From: an uncultured Anaeroplasmataceae bacterium | GTDB taxonomy: Bacteria; Bacillota_I; Bacilli_A; Acholeplasmatales; Anaeroplasmataceae | Direction of reading: 5' to 3' | Assembly (NCBI GenBank): GCA_947629825.1 | Contig: CANRFF010000003.1 | Span: 124,001-188,000 of the forward strand | Length of the DNA stretch: 64,000 nucleotides | Part shown: positions 31,503 through 39,165 of the stretch, one piece after another | Layout: every line of letters begins with the position of its first letter | Position numbering within the stretch: the stretch's first letter is position 1 | The notes under the pieces: generated by a model | Databases searched by the model: none | What the model was told of the DNA's origin: nothing | What the model saw: the letters and a program-made list of their open reading frames with translations, nothing else | Position numbers and translations under genes: made by a program

Positions 31503-32834
31503 ATGAAAAAAATCCGTACGTATTTGAGAAGTAATTTATATTTGGATGTCTGGTTTTTGTTTTTCCTCTTTTTGAGTTTTTTCATCGAACCGTTGATTTC
31601 GTTATCGGCGGGAACAGGATTTGTCATGAATCCGGCAGAACAGGTTTTCAAAGGATATCTGGCGATTATTCAATCTTCTTCCATCTTGGTAACGGACTAT
31701 GTTTATATTGCGGGATTGGGAGCGACGTTTTTTAATGTCGCAACGATTTTGATTATCAATTTGTTATTGATCAAAGGATTGAAAATCCAGATTACCGGAC
31801 CGGTTTTTGCGGGCGTGATGATGATTTGCGGTTTTTCCTTTTTCGGAAAAAACATTTTCAATACCATTCCGATTTATTTTGGGATTTATTTGTTTTCTTT
31901 GTTTAAAAAAATTCCTTATAAAAATTTTATCATCACCATTTTGTTTTCGACAGGAATTTCACCGCTGGTCAGTTATTGTTTCTTTGGTTTTCATTTGGCG
32001 TATTATATTTCGATTCCTCTGGGAATCGTCTGCGGGATTGTCGCAGGCTTTTTGCTTCCGGCATTTTCTTCCCATACGGTAGTGTTTCACGAAGGATTCA
32101 ATTTATATAACGTCGGCTTTGCCCTCGGTATTATCTCTGCGGTTTTTTACGGAATATTCACTTTGGCCGATATGAATGTTCAAACGGTTTTGTTGTATGA
32201 CTATTCCACCACGAAGACATTTTATATTATTTTACCGGTGATGTCGGTGATTTCAATGGTGATCGGAATCTGTTTGAATCCGAAAAAAATATTTCCTTCG
32301 TATCTGGCAATGACCAAAACCAGCGGAAGATTGGTCAGTGATTATGTCCGGCAGTTCGGAATCGAGGCGGTTTTGTTCAATTTCGGTACGATCGGATTAT
32401 CGTTATTTGTGATTTGCGTATCGTTTCAAGTTCCGATGAACGGAGTGATTTTCGGAAGTATTGTGTCCATTTTGGGTTTTTCCGGATTCGGTCTTCATTT
32501 GAAAAATGTTTTGCCGATTTGGATCGGAGCCGGGTTGATGATTTATATCTGGATGTTGGTAAGAAATTATTATGTTTTGCAGATGTCTTCGATTATGGCA
32601 TTTATTTTTGCGAGCGGTCTTGCGCCGATTTGCGGAAAATACGGGATCGTATATGGTCTTGCGGCGGGAATGCTTCATATCGTTTTGACGCCGATCATGC
32701 TTTATTTTCAAGGAGGATTCGACTTGTATAACAATGGCTTGTCGGCCGGATTCGAAGCGGCGATTTTAAATGTTGTGGGAGAAAAGATTTTCGTTCGGAG
32801 GGAAAGAAATGGAAGAAGAATTAAAAATTTGTAA
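31503..32834 (+). CDS. DUF1576-type polytopic membrane protein with internal duplication
   Basis: 443 residues, 11-13 hydrophobic segments. Recognised as DUF1576-like from overall pattern; function not established to my knowledge. The two halves repeat: VTDYVYIAGLGATFFN / VSDYVRQFGIEAVLFN, FAGVMMICGFSFFGKN / FGSIVSILGFSGFGLHLKN, and FHEGFNLYNVGFALG / FQGGFDLYNNGLSAG. Such duplicated halves are typical of secondary transporters and flippases. It sits between uppP and a PAP2 phosphatase gene and overlaps the next small gene by 26 nt. A role in moving undecaprenyl phosphate or another lipid is inference from context. GAAAGGGGAAAG precedes the ATG. Confidence 0.72.
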   Translation: MKKIRTYLRSNLYLDVWFLFFLFLSFFIEPLISLSAGTGFVMNPAEQVFKGYLAIIQSSSILVTDYVYIAGLGATFFNVATILIINLLLIKGLKIQITGPVFAGVMMICGFSFFGKNIFNTIPIYFGIYLFSLFKKIPYKNFIITILFSTGISPLVSYCFFGFHLAYYISIPLGIVCGIVAGFLLPAFSSHTVVFHEGFNLYNVGFALGIISAVFYGIFTLADMNVQTVLLYDYSTTKTFYIILPVMSVISMVIGICLNPKKIFPSYLAMTKTSGRLVSDYVRQFGIEAVLFNFGTIGLSLFVICVSFQVPMNGVIFGSIVSILGFSGFGLHLKNVLPIWIGAGLMIYIWMLVRNYYVLQMSSIMAFIFASGLAPICGKYGIVYGLAAGMLHIVLTPIMLYFQGGFDLYNNGLSAGFEAAILNVVGEKIFVRRERNGRRIKNL

Positions 32835-33147
32835 AATCATGGAAGAATTTTCTTTGTGTCTGTTGAATCAGGGAATTTTCGAATTCAAAATGGAAATTCA
32901 ACATACGGAAGAGTCAACTACCATGTGTTTCGACTGTCCGAAACTTCCGTCTGAAACGGTATCCGATATGCTTCGCCGTCTGAAAGCGAAACGACAGGAA
33001 GAAATCGAAGTGTACGGTTGGGAACTGTTGGGACAAGGAGTGGCCAATAACGAATTGGAGTTGGTCGGGATGTTGATCAACGATGTTCATCACGAATGGG
33101 TCGGAGAAAGGAGTCGTTTTGTTTTAACACGCTATGAAAATAACTAA
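32809..33147 (+). CDS. Small cytoplasmic protein linked to the DUF1576 gene
   Basis: 112 residues from the ATG at 32809 (CGGAGGGA 6 nt upstream); an in-frame TTG at 32770 is not supported. It overlaps the membrane protein gene by 26 nt and the PAP2 gene by 14 nt, so all three are tightly coupled. Soluble, acidic at first, with CLLNQGIFEFKMEI, TTMCFDCPKLPSE and a C-terminal half NNELELVGMLINDVHHEWVGERSRFVL. No known motif recognised. It may be a soluble partner of the membrane protein. Confidence 0.72.
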   Translation: MEEELKICKIMEEFSLCLLNQGIFEFKMEIQHTEESTTMCFDCPKLPSETVSDMLRRLKAKRQEEIEVYGWELLGQGVANNELELVGMLINDVHHEWVGERSRFVLTRYENN

Positions 33148-33829
33148 TTGGAGATTTTTAATTAAAATTATTGCGACGGTCGTCTTCAGTATTACTTTGA
33201 TTGTTTTGGCAACCATAATTTATCTGAATGGACTGCGACCGCTGGCAGTAGATGAATATTTCAGAGATGTTGCCTATGAAATCCGCGGTTCGAAATACGG
33301 ATTCTGGTACTGGTTTTTCAGAATTATGACGGAATTCGGAAACGTTTATATTATTTTTCTGATTGTTTTGGCGACGGTCATTTTGACCAAATGCGACTAT
33401 CGGGCCGTTTTGTTGATTGTCGGAATCCTGTTATCCTTTGTGATCAGTACGGGAATGAAAGGATTGTATATGAGAGAACGTCCGTTTGAGAATATGCGCT
33501 GGATGTCGGAAGATTCCACCAGTTTCCCTTCATCTCATTCGGCAGCGGCGGGATTTTTATATTCGTTTCTGTTTTATCTGATTTTCCATACTTCGATCAA
33601 AAAAAAGTGGAAAACGGTTCTTTGCGTTTGTTGCACACTGATCATCTTCATTGTGATGGGTTCCCGTTTGATTCTGGGAGTTCACTATTTTTCGGATTGT
33701 TTGGCCGGATTGAGTATCGGAATTATGGTTTCCTGTCTGATGATGCAGTTATATAAAATCTGTATTAAATATGATTTTATGACGGTCGGGTTATTCGAAA
33801 AAATCAAAGAGAATCGGAAATCTCAATAA
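33134..33829 (+). CDS. PAP2-family lipid phosphatase
   Basis: 231 residues, six membrane helices. The three PAP2 signature motifs are complete: K-x6-RP in KGLYMRERPFENMRW, PSSHSAAAG, and SR-x5-H-x3-D in SRLILGVHYFSDCLAG. Members dephosphorylate phosphatidylglycerol phosphate, undecaprenyl diphosphate (BcrC/PgpB) or related lipids. Being co-transcribed with uppP, a BcrC-like role is likely but not proven. The 3' end overlaps the convergent CRP-like gene by 7 nt. Confidence 0.92.
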   Translation: MKITNWRFLIKIIATVVFSITLIVLATIIYLNGLRPLAVDEYFRDVAYEIRGSKYGFWYWFFRIMTEFGNVYIIFLIVLATVILTKCDYRAVLLIVGILLSFVISTGMKGLYMRERPFENMRWMSEDSTSFPSSHSAAAGFLYSFLFYLIFHTSIKKKWKTVLCVCCTLIIFIVMGSRLILGVHYFSDCLAGLSIGIMVSCLMMQLYKICIKYDFMTVGLFEKIKENRKSQ

Positions 33830-34362
33830 TCTCGGCGGAATGCCCAAAAACGAATTTTTTCTTCCGAAAGAAGATAAAATAATTTGTTTTGATGTTCGAG
33901 AATTTGTCTGTGGGCAAGAATCCGGAAAAAAGAAGAGAGTTCTTTTGGGGCGATTTGCAGATACGTTGCGAGTTCTTTCATCGTTTTTTTGAGATAAATC
34001 CGTTGGGATTGTTGACTGTGGAATTCATAATAAAAATATCGACAAATCCGTGTGATCGGATCTTTGATATAAAGCAATTCCAAATGCAGTTGGGTATCTC
34101 TCAATCGTTCGGACAAGTAGGTGGCGAGTTGTCGGGAATCCAACAGTTCTTTCAAAATCCAATGCCCTTCGGTCATTGTCATCACGATATAATCGTAAAG
34201 AGCGTAGGGATAGGAAAAAATCTGATCGGCGAATAAGATGTCGTCTTTTTGATAAGTATAGAGGATGTGATTGTCTTTTTGGGCGACCACGGTTCCTTTT
34301 TCGATATGAAAAATTCCGGGGAGAAATTCCCCTTCCGAAATCCAATGTTTTTGTGGTTTCAT
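33823..34362 (-). CDS. CRP/FNR-like regulator with a shortened effector domain
   Basis: 179 residues from the ATG at 34360-34362; upstream codons in this frame lie over the antisense of the dehydratase gene and look non-coding. It has a truncated cNMP-type beta-barrel (EGEFLPGIFHIEKGTVVA, YTYQKDDILFAD), a long dimer helix, and a C-terminal winged helix-turn-helix (TMKELATYLQIAPKELSSFFRIL, then a wing). No cysteine cluster for iron-sulfur sensing is visible. No clear ribosome binding site or own promoter is seen; it begins just after the terminator of the dehydratase operon, so it may be expressed by read-through. It could regulate that operon (inference). Confidence 0.65.
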   Translation of the reverse strand: MKPQKHWISEGEFLPGIFHIEKGTVVAQKDNHILYTYQKDDILFADQIFSYPYALYDYIVMTMTEGHWILKELLDSRQLATYLSERLRDTQLHLELLYIKDPITRICRYFYYEFHSQQSQRIYLKKTMKELATYLQIAPKELSSFFRILAHRQILEHQNKLFYLLSEEKIRFWAFRRDY

Positions 34363-34398
34363 AAACAGAAAAGCCAAGTTTTTACAACTTGGCTTTTT
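34362..34398 (-). terminator. Bidirectional terminator after the dehydratase operon
   Basis: Perfect 10-bp stem AAGCCAAGTT (34371-34380) / AACTTGGCTT (34386-34395); the minus-strand stop codon is in the loop. T-rich on both exits (TTTTT on the plus side, TTTTCTGTTT on the minus side). Confidence 0.8.
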
Positions 34399-35656
34399 CT
34401 CCTTCCTTGATTTTTTCTCTTGCGATCGCAAGCATGAGTTTGATACGGTTTTCCTGATTGACTTTGGTTGCGGAAGGATCGTAATCGATCGCAACGATAT
34501 TGGCGTCGGGGTGCAGAGATTTGATTTTTTTCATAACTCCTTTTCCGCAGATATGATTCGGCAGACAGCCGAAAGGTTGCGTACAAATGATATTTCCGTA
34601 ACCGATTTCGATCAATTCCATCATTTCCGCCGTCAGCAACCAGCCTTCTCCCATTTTGGTTCCGTGAGAAAGGACGCCCTCGGAGAGATCTTTGGTGTGA
34701 GAGAAGTATTTCATCGGTGTGAATCGTGTCTTTTCGATACTGTGAATCATCCATTTTTCCCTTCTTCGCAAATACTTGATTCCGAAAGAAGAAATCCACT
34801 TTTTCAAAAGACCCCGACCGTAATATTGGTGGTCGTAAATGGAATTATAAAGACAGTAGAGGATAAAACCGTACAGTCCCGGAACCATAACTTCGGCATT
34901 TTCGGATACCAAAAAATCTTCCAGATGATTATTGCCTAAGGCGGCATATTTGACGTAGATTTCTCCGACGACTCCGACTTTCGGTTTGGCTTGAGAGAGA
35001 TCCAGATCCAACTGATCGAATGATTGGGCGATGTTTTTCAGGTTCTTGCGAATGCTTCTTGCGCCGGTTCCTTGATGACGTTCGAATTGTTTTCCGATTT
35101 GAGCAATCCAGAAGTCCGCCAGTTTCTTGGCGGCACCGGCTTCTTTTTCATAGGAACGGGTCTTATTGTAAAGATACATAATTTCATCGCCGTAGGTCAT
35201 TGCGGCAACGATTTGTTTGATCAAAGGATAAGTCAGACGAAGTCCGCTGTCTTTTTCCAGATTGGAAGCATTGAGCGAAACGACGGGAATGAATCCGTAT
35301 CCGGCTTTATCCAAGGCTTTTCGAAGCAAGTGAATGTAGTTGGAAGCCCGACATCCGCCACCGGTCTGCGTAATCAGAAGAACCAGATGATCGAGATCGT
35401 TGCGGTGATTCAGATTGTCGATAAATTGCCCGATGACCAACAAGGCCGGATAACAAGTATCGTTATGAACGTATTTCAACCCTTCTTCTACCACTTCGTG
35501 TCCTTCGTTTTTCATTACTTCCACCCGATAGCCCGACTCAATGAGCGCTTTTTCGAACAGAGCCATATGAAACGGCAACATCGAAGGAATCAAAATGGTA
35601 TGGGTTTTCCGCATTGAAGAAACAAATTTCGGATATTCTCTTACTTCGCTTTCCAT
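34382..35656 (-). CDS. 2-hydroxyacyl-CoA dehydratase-type iron-sulfur protein (COG3581-like)
   Basis: 424 residues. Related to HgdB-type dehydratase and double-cubane-cluster proteins: cysteines fit for cluster binding occur in NDTCYPALL, TGGGCRASNY and CTQPFGCLPNHICGKG. It starts inside the end of the activase gene (16-nt overlap), so the two are made together. Proteins of this pair type receive electrons at very low potential from the ATP-driven activase. The substrate of this branch is unknown. Cytoplasmic and oxygen-sensitive by family. Confidence 0.82.
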   Translation of the reverse strand: MESEVREYPKFVSSMRKTHTILIPSMLPFHMALFEKALIESGYRVEVMKNEGHEVVEEGLKYVHNDTCYPALLVIGQFIDNLNHRNDLDHLVLLITQTGGGCRASNYIHLLRKALDKAGYGFIPVVSLNASNLEKDSGLRLTYPLIKQIVAAMTYGDEIMYLYNKTRSYEKEAGAAKKLADFWIAQIGKQFERHQGTGARSIRKNLKNIAQSFDQLDLDLSQAKPKVGVVGEIYVKYAALGNNHLEDFLVSENAEVMVPGLYGFILYCLYNSIYDHQYYGRGLLKKWISSFGIKYLRRREKWMIHSIEKTRFTPMKYFSHTKDLSEGVLSHGTKMGEGWLLTAEMMELIEIGYGNIICTQPFGCLPNHICGKGVMKKIKSLHPDANIVAIDYDPSATKVNQENRIKLMLAIAREKIKEGEKAKL

Positions 35657-38565
35657 TTCTTTTCCTCCTTTTTTTGTTCCAAAGCCGCAAACAGACTTCT
35701 CAAACGAATTTTAACGGCACCCAGATTGGTGATTTCATCGATCTTGATTTGCGTATAAATGCGATTGTGGTTTTCCAGAATGCTTTTGCATTCATCGGTG
35801 GTAACGGCGTCCAATCCGCAACCGAAACTAACCAGTTGAACCAGATTCATATCCGGTTGGGTTGTGCAGTATTTGGCTGCGGCATACAATCTGGCGTGAT
35901 AGGTCCATTGATTCAGTACCCCTACTTTGAATTTCGGTACCAGATGAGAAACGGATTCTTCCGTAACCACCGCAACGCCGAACCCGTTGATCAGTTTATC
36001 GATTCCGTGATTGACTTGCGGGTCGACATGATAAGGCCGTCCGGCCAGAACAATGATTTGTTGTTGATTTTTTCGGGCATTTTGAATGATTTCGTCCGCT
36101 TTGTTGCGGATATCCGCCAAATAGTCTTCATACGCCTGATAGGCTTTCGAAGCGGCTTTGGCAATTTCCGCTGTCGAACAACGGAACGGTTTCAGAATCA
36201 TTTTCATTTTCATTTTGAATATTTTTTCATCGTGAATCCCGATAAAAGAATGGATAAAACGAACTTGTTCGATTTCTTTGACGTTGTTTTCGATGGTCTG
36301 AGGATAATAAGCAACAATCGGGCAATTGAAATGATTGTCGCCTTTGTGTTCGTCGATATTATAGCTCATACACGGGTAGAAAATTGTCGTAATCCCATCC
36401 TGAATCAATTTGAGAATATGTCCGTGAACCAGTTTGGCAGGATAACAGATGGTATCCGACGGAATGGTATGTTGTCCCAAAGTATATATTTTTTCATTGG
36501 AAAAACCGCTGTGAACGACTTCGAATCCCAACTGGGTAAAGAAAGTATGCCAGAACGGATAGAGTTCATACAGATTGAGAGCCAGCGGAATTCCGATCTT
36601 GCCCCGATTTCCTTTGACGGAAGAATAACTCATCAATCGATTCCGGATATATTCGTACAGGTTGGAATCTTCGTTTTTTACTTTTTTGGTCAATGGTTTT
36701 TCACAGCGATTTCCGCTGATAAAACGATTCTGATTGCTTCCGAACGTGTTGACCGACAACAGACAGTGGTTATTGCAAATCTGACAGTTGAAATTGCGTA
36801 CTTCGTGTTTGAAAGAGGTCAGTTGTTCTTTGGTAATGGTCGAAGAATGTTCCAAATTCAAAGATTTGGCATAGAGTGCGGCCCCGTAAGCCCCCATCAA
36901 ACCGGAAATGTTCGGACAAATGACTTGCAGATTCAATTCCTTTTCAAAGGCACGTAATACGGCTTCGTTATGAAAGGTTCCTCCCTGAACGACAATATGT
37001 TTTCCCAAAGAAGCATGGGAAGGAACCCGAATCACTTTATATAATGCGTTTTTGACAACGGAAATGGAAAGTCCTGCGGAAATATTGTCGATGGTGGCGC
37101 CGTCTTTTTGAGCCTGTTTGACCGAAGAATTCATAAAGACCGTACATCTCGATCCCAAATCCACCGGTTTTTTCGCCATCAATCCCAACTTGGCAAATTC
37201 TTCAATCGAATAGCCCAAGGCATTCGCAAAAGTCTGCAGAAAAGAACCGCAACCGGAAGAACAGGCTTCGTTCAGGAAAATATTGGCGATCGCCTGATTT
37301 TCGATTTTAAAACATTTGATGTCCTGTCCGCCGATATCGATTATGAAGTCGACTTCCGGATTGAACTTGAAAGCCGCTCTGTAGTGAGCCATGGTTTCCA
37401 CCAATCCGGCGTCCAAAGAAAATGCGTTTCTTGCCAGATCTTCACCGTAACCGGTCGAAGCGGAGCCGGCAATTTTGATCTTCGGATATTGTTCGTATAA
37501 CTGTTCGAAGATTTGCCGGATGACTTCTACGGGATTTCCTTTGTTCGGCAGATATTTTTCAAAACGAATTTGTTCGTTTTCGTCGATCAGAACGAATTTT
37601 AAAGTCGTGGAACCGCTATCGATTCCCAAATATAAATTTCCGTCGTAATTGTCCAGCGGAAGAAGGTCGATATGGGCTTTTTGATGACGTTTTCTGAATT
37701 CGTCCAATTCCTGTTGATTTTCAAACAGCGGTCGATTATAAGCGTAAGTGGCTTGATTGACGAAATGTTGAAGTTGGTTTAAAATCTTTTGAAGCGAATC
37801 GGCTTTTTTCGCACAAAGCGCCGCCCCGATTGCCACATAATAAAGAGAGTTTTCCGGACAAATTCCGTGAATGCCGAGCGCTTCGTCGAAACTGTTTTGC
37901 AGTTCGGAAAGGAAGGTCAGAGGTCCGCCCAGATAAGCGACTTTTCCTTTGATTTCTCTTCCCTGAGCCAGCCCGCCGATCGTTTGATTGACTACGGCTT
38001 TGAAAATGGAAGCGGCAATATCGGATTTGGAAGCGCCTTGATTCAATAGCGGTTGAATGTCGGATTTGGCAAACACACCGCAACGGGAAGCAATCGCATA
38101 TAATTTCTGATGATTGGTCGCAAGTCCGTTGATTTCGGTAATGTCGACATTCAAAAGCGTTGCCATTTGGTCGATAAATGCGCCGGTTCCTCCGGCACAA
38201 GACCCGTTCATCCGGACTTCCATTCCGTTGGTTAAGAATAAAATTTTCGCATCTTCCCCACCGAGTTCGATAATACAGTCCGTATTCGGGATCAGTTGAT
38301 TTGCGGCGATTCTCGTCGCATAAACTTCTTGAACGAAAGTGACGCCGATCCCGTCGGCAATGCCCATTCCGGCGGATCCGGAAATAGCAAAAAGCACGGA
38401 ATCATCGACGATTTTTTGTCGAATCAACGTTTCGATCGTGGCGATCATATTATCTTTGATATGAGAATAATGACGTCGATAATCCGAAAAAACGATTTGA
38501 TCATTTTCGTCCAGAACGACGCATTTAATGGTGGTGGAACCGACGTCCAAACCGATTTTTTTCAT
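35641..38565 (-). CDS. Large 2-hydroxyacyl-CoA dehydratase activase (two BadF/BcrA ATPase domains plus DUF2229)
   Basis: 974 residues. Two ASKHA ATPase domains: the first (GLDVGSTTIKCVVLDE, GGEDAK, GSCAGGTGAFIDQ, ASRCGVFAKSD) and the second from about 315 (GIDSGSTTLKFVLID, DIGGQDIKC, EACSSGCGSF, GSRCTVFMNSS). Each keeps the two cysteines that, in HgdC dimers, hold one [4Fe-4S]. Then a Cys motif (CQIC-x3-C) and a DUF2229 domain (IGIPLALNLYELYPFW, DTICYPAKL, YPCMSY). It uses ATP hydrolysis to push electrons into the partner protein ('archerase'). Strong AAAGGAGGG site. Physiological role of these giant fusions is unknown. Confidence 0.9.
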   Translation of the reverse strand: MKKIGLDVGSTTIKCVVLDENDQIVFSDYRRHYSHIKDNMIATIETLIRQKIVDDSVLFAISGSAGMGIADGIGVTFVQEVYATRIAANQLIPNTDCIIELGGEDAKILFLTNGMEVRMNGSCAGGTGAFIDQMATLLNVDITEINGLATNHQKLYAIASRCGVFAKSDIQPLLNQGASKSDIAASIFKAVVNQTIGGLAQGREIKGKVAYLGGPLTFLSELQNSFDEALGIHGICPENSLYYVAIGAALCAKKADSLQKILNQLQHFVNQATYAYNRPLFENQQELDEFRKRHQKAHIDLLPLDNYDGNLYLGIDSGSTTLKFVLIDENEQIRFEKYLPNKGNPVEVIRQIFEQLYEQYPKIKIAGSASTGYGEDLARNAFSLDAGLVETMAHYRAAFKFNPEVDFIIDIGGQDIKCFKIENQAIANIFLNEACSSGCGSFLQTFANALGYSIEEFAKLGLMAKKPVDLGSRCTVFMNSSVKQAQKDGATIDNISAGLSISVVKNALYKVIRVPSHASLGKHIVVQGGTFHNEAVLRAFEKELNLQVICPNISGLMGAYGAALYAKSLNLEHSSTITKEQLTSFKHEVRNFNCQICNNHCLLSVNTFGSNQNRFISGNRCEKPLTKKVKNEDSNLYEYIRNRLMSYSSVKGNRGKIGIPLALNLYELYPFWHTFFTQLGFEVVHSGFSNEKIYTLGQHTIPSDTICYPAKLVHGHILKLIQDGITTIFYPCMSYNIDEHKGDNHFNCPIVAYYPQTIENNVKEIEQVRFIHSFIGIHDEKIFKMKMKMILKPFRCSTAEIAKAASKAYQAYEDYLADIRNKADEIIQNARKNQQQIIVLAGRPYHVDPQVNHGIDKLINGFGVAVVTEESVSHLVPKFKVGVLNQWTYHARLYAAAKYCTTQPDMNLVQLVSFGCGLDAVTTDECKSILENHNRIYTQIKIDEITNLGAVKIRLRSLFAALEQKKEEKKWKAK

Positions 38566-38606
38566 TTTTCGAACCCTCCTTTACAAGTATGCCAACACAA
38601 CATTTT

Positions 38607-38635
38607 ATTATATTATAAATAATATAACAAGTCAA
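38607..38635 (-). promoter_or_regulatory. Promoter of the activase-dehydratase operon
   Basis: On the minus strand TTGACT (38635-38630), 17-bp spacer, TATAAT (38612-38607). The -10 and spacer are covered by a perfect palindrome. Confidence 0.75.
38608..38627. promoter_or_regulatory. Perfect 9-2-9 palindrome, candidate operator
   Basis: TTATATTAT (38608-38616), two A, ATAATATAA (38619-38627). It overlaps the minus-strand -10 and most of its spacer, where a dimeric repressor would block RNA polymerase. The composition is all A/T, so chance or a supercoiling-sensitive site is also possible. Confidence 0.5.
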
Positions 38636-38675
38636 TAAAATGCCTATTTCGACAAAAGAAATTCCGTTTTTTTTC

Positions 38676-38704
38676 TTACATGAAATGAAAAAATTTGATA
38701 TAAT
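38676..38704 (+). promoter_or_regulatory. Promoter of the Veg-like gene
   Basis: TTACAT (38676-38681), 17-bp spacer, TATAAT (38699-38704), divergent from the activase promoter. Confidence 0.65.
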
Positions 38705-38732
38705 AAAACGAGAAGACGGAAAGGAGTTTTTT

Positions 38733-39035
38733 ATGGAAAACAGAGGGTTTATCACAATAGATCAATACGAAAATTTACAAAAAAAATTCAAGGAATTACA
38801 GGAAAAAGGACCGATTCATGTCAATCTGACGAAAGGGAAAAAAAGAGTGGAACATGCGACGACGTATATTTTGGGAATCTATGCGAAATTTGTTTGTGTT
38901 CAATCCCGGGTCAATCATTATGTGGAAGATTTTACGATATCGTATTCCGATCTGTTTTCCAAAGAAATCGTGATTGACGAACTCGATTGGGATCTGATTA
39001 CATCCAAAAAAGAAATCGAACAAAAAGAGACTTGA
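38733..39035 (+). CDS. Veg-family protein
   Basis: 100 residues from the ATG at 38733 (GGAAAGGAG upstream). A longer frame from 38640 runs through the promoter and is rejected. The core (HVNLTKGKKRVEHATTYILGIYAKFVCVQ...FTISYSDLFSKEIVI) resembles Bacillus Veg: a basic GKKR-x5-G-x3-Y pattern, then SYSD. Veg stimulates biofilm formation in Bacillus subtilis; its function here is unproven. The N-terminal 25 residues (IDQYENLQKKFKELQEK) are an extra helical part. Monocistronic. Confidence 0.75.
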   Translation: MENRGFITIDQYENLQKKFKELQEKGPIHVNLTKGKKRVEHATTYILGIYAKFVCVQSRVNHYVEDFTISYSDLFSKEIVIDELDWDLITSKKEIEQKET

Positions 39036-39056
39036 TTTTCGAGTTTCTTTTTTTTT
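39027..39056 (+). terminator. Terminator of the Veg-like gene
   Basis: GAGACTTG (39027-39034) pairs with CGAGTTTC (39040-39047, two G-U), ATTTT loop, then nine T. It includes the stop codon. Confidence 0.85.
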
Positions 39057-39080
39057 ACCGAAGAAAACGATATCTTTTTC

Positions 39081-39109
39081 TTGTAAGAGACGGCGTTTTA
39101 AGATATAAT
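39081..39109 (+). promoter_or_regulatory. Promoter of the GLUG-repeat lipoprotein gene
   Basis: TTGTAA (39081-39086), 17-bp spacer, TATAAT (39104-39109). An AT-rich stretch follows before the start codon. Confidence 0.72.
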
Positions 39110-39165
39110 AGAAAATAGTATTAAATATAATATATTTAAAATTGTGTCAAAAGGATAAAGAATTC

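Noticed and set aside
35614-36957. 447-aa plus-strand reading frame opposite the activase gene
   Set aside because: Low-complexity Phe/Asn/Gln product, no ribosome binding site, and full overlap with a strongly recognisable gene on the other strand; a shadow frame.
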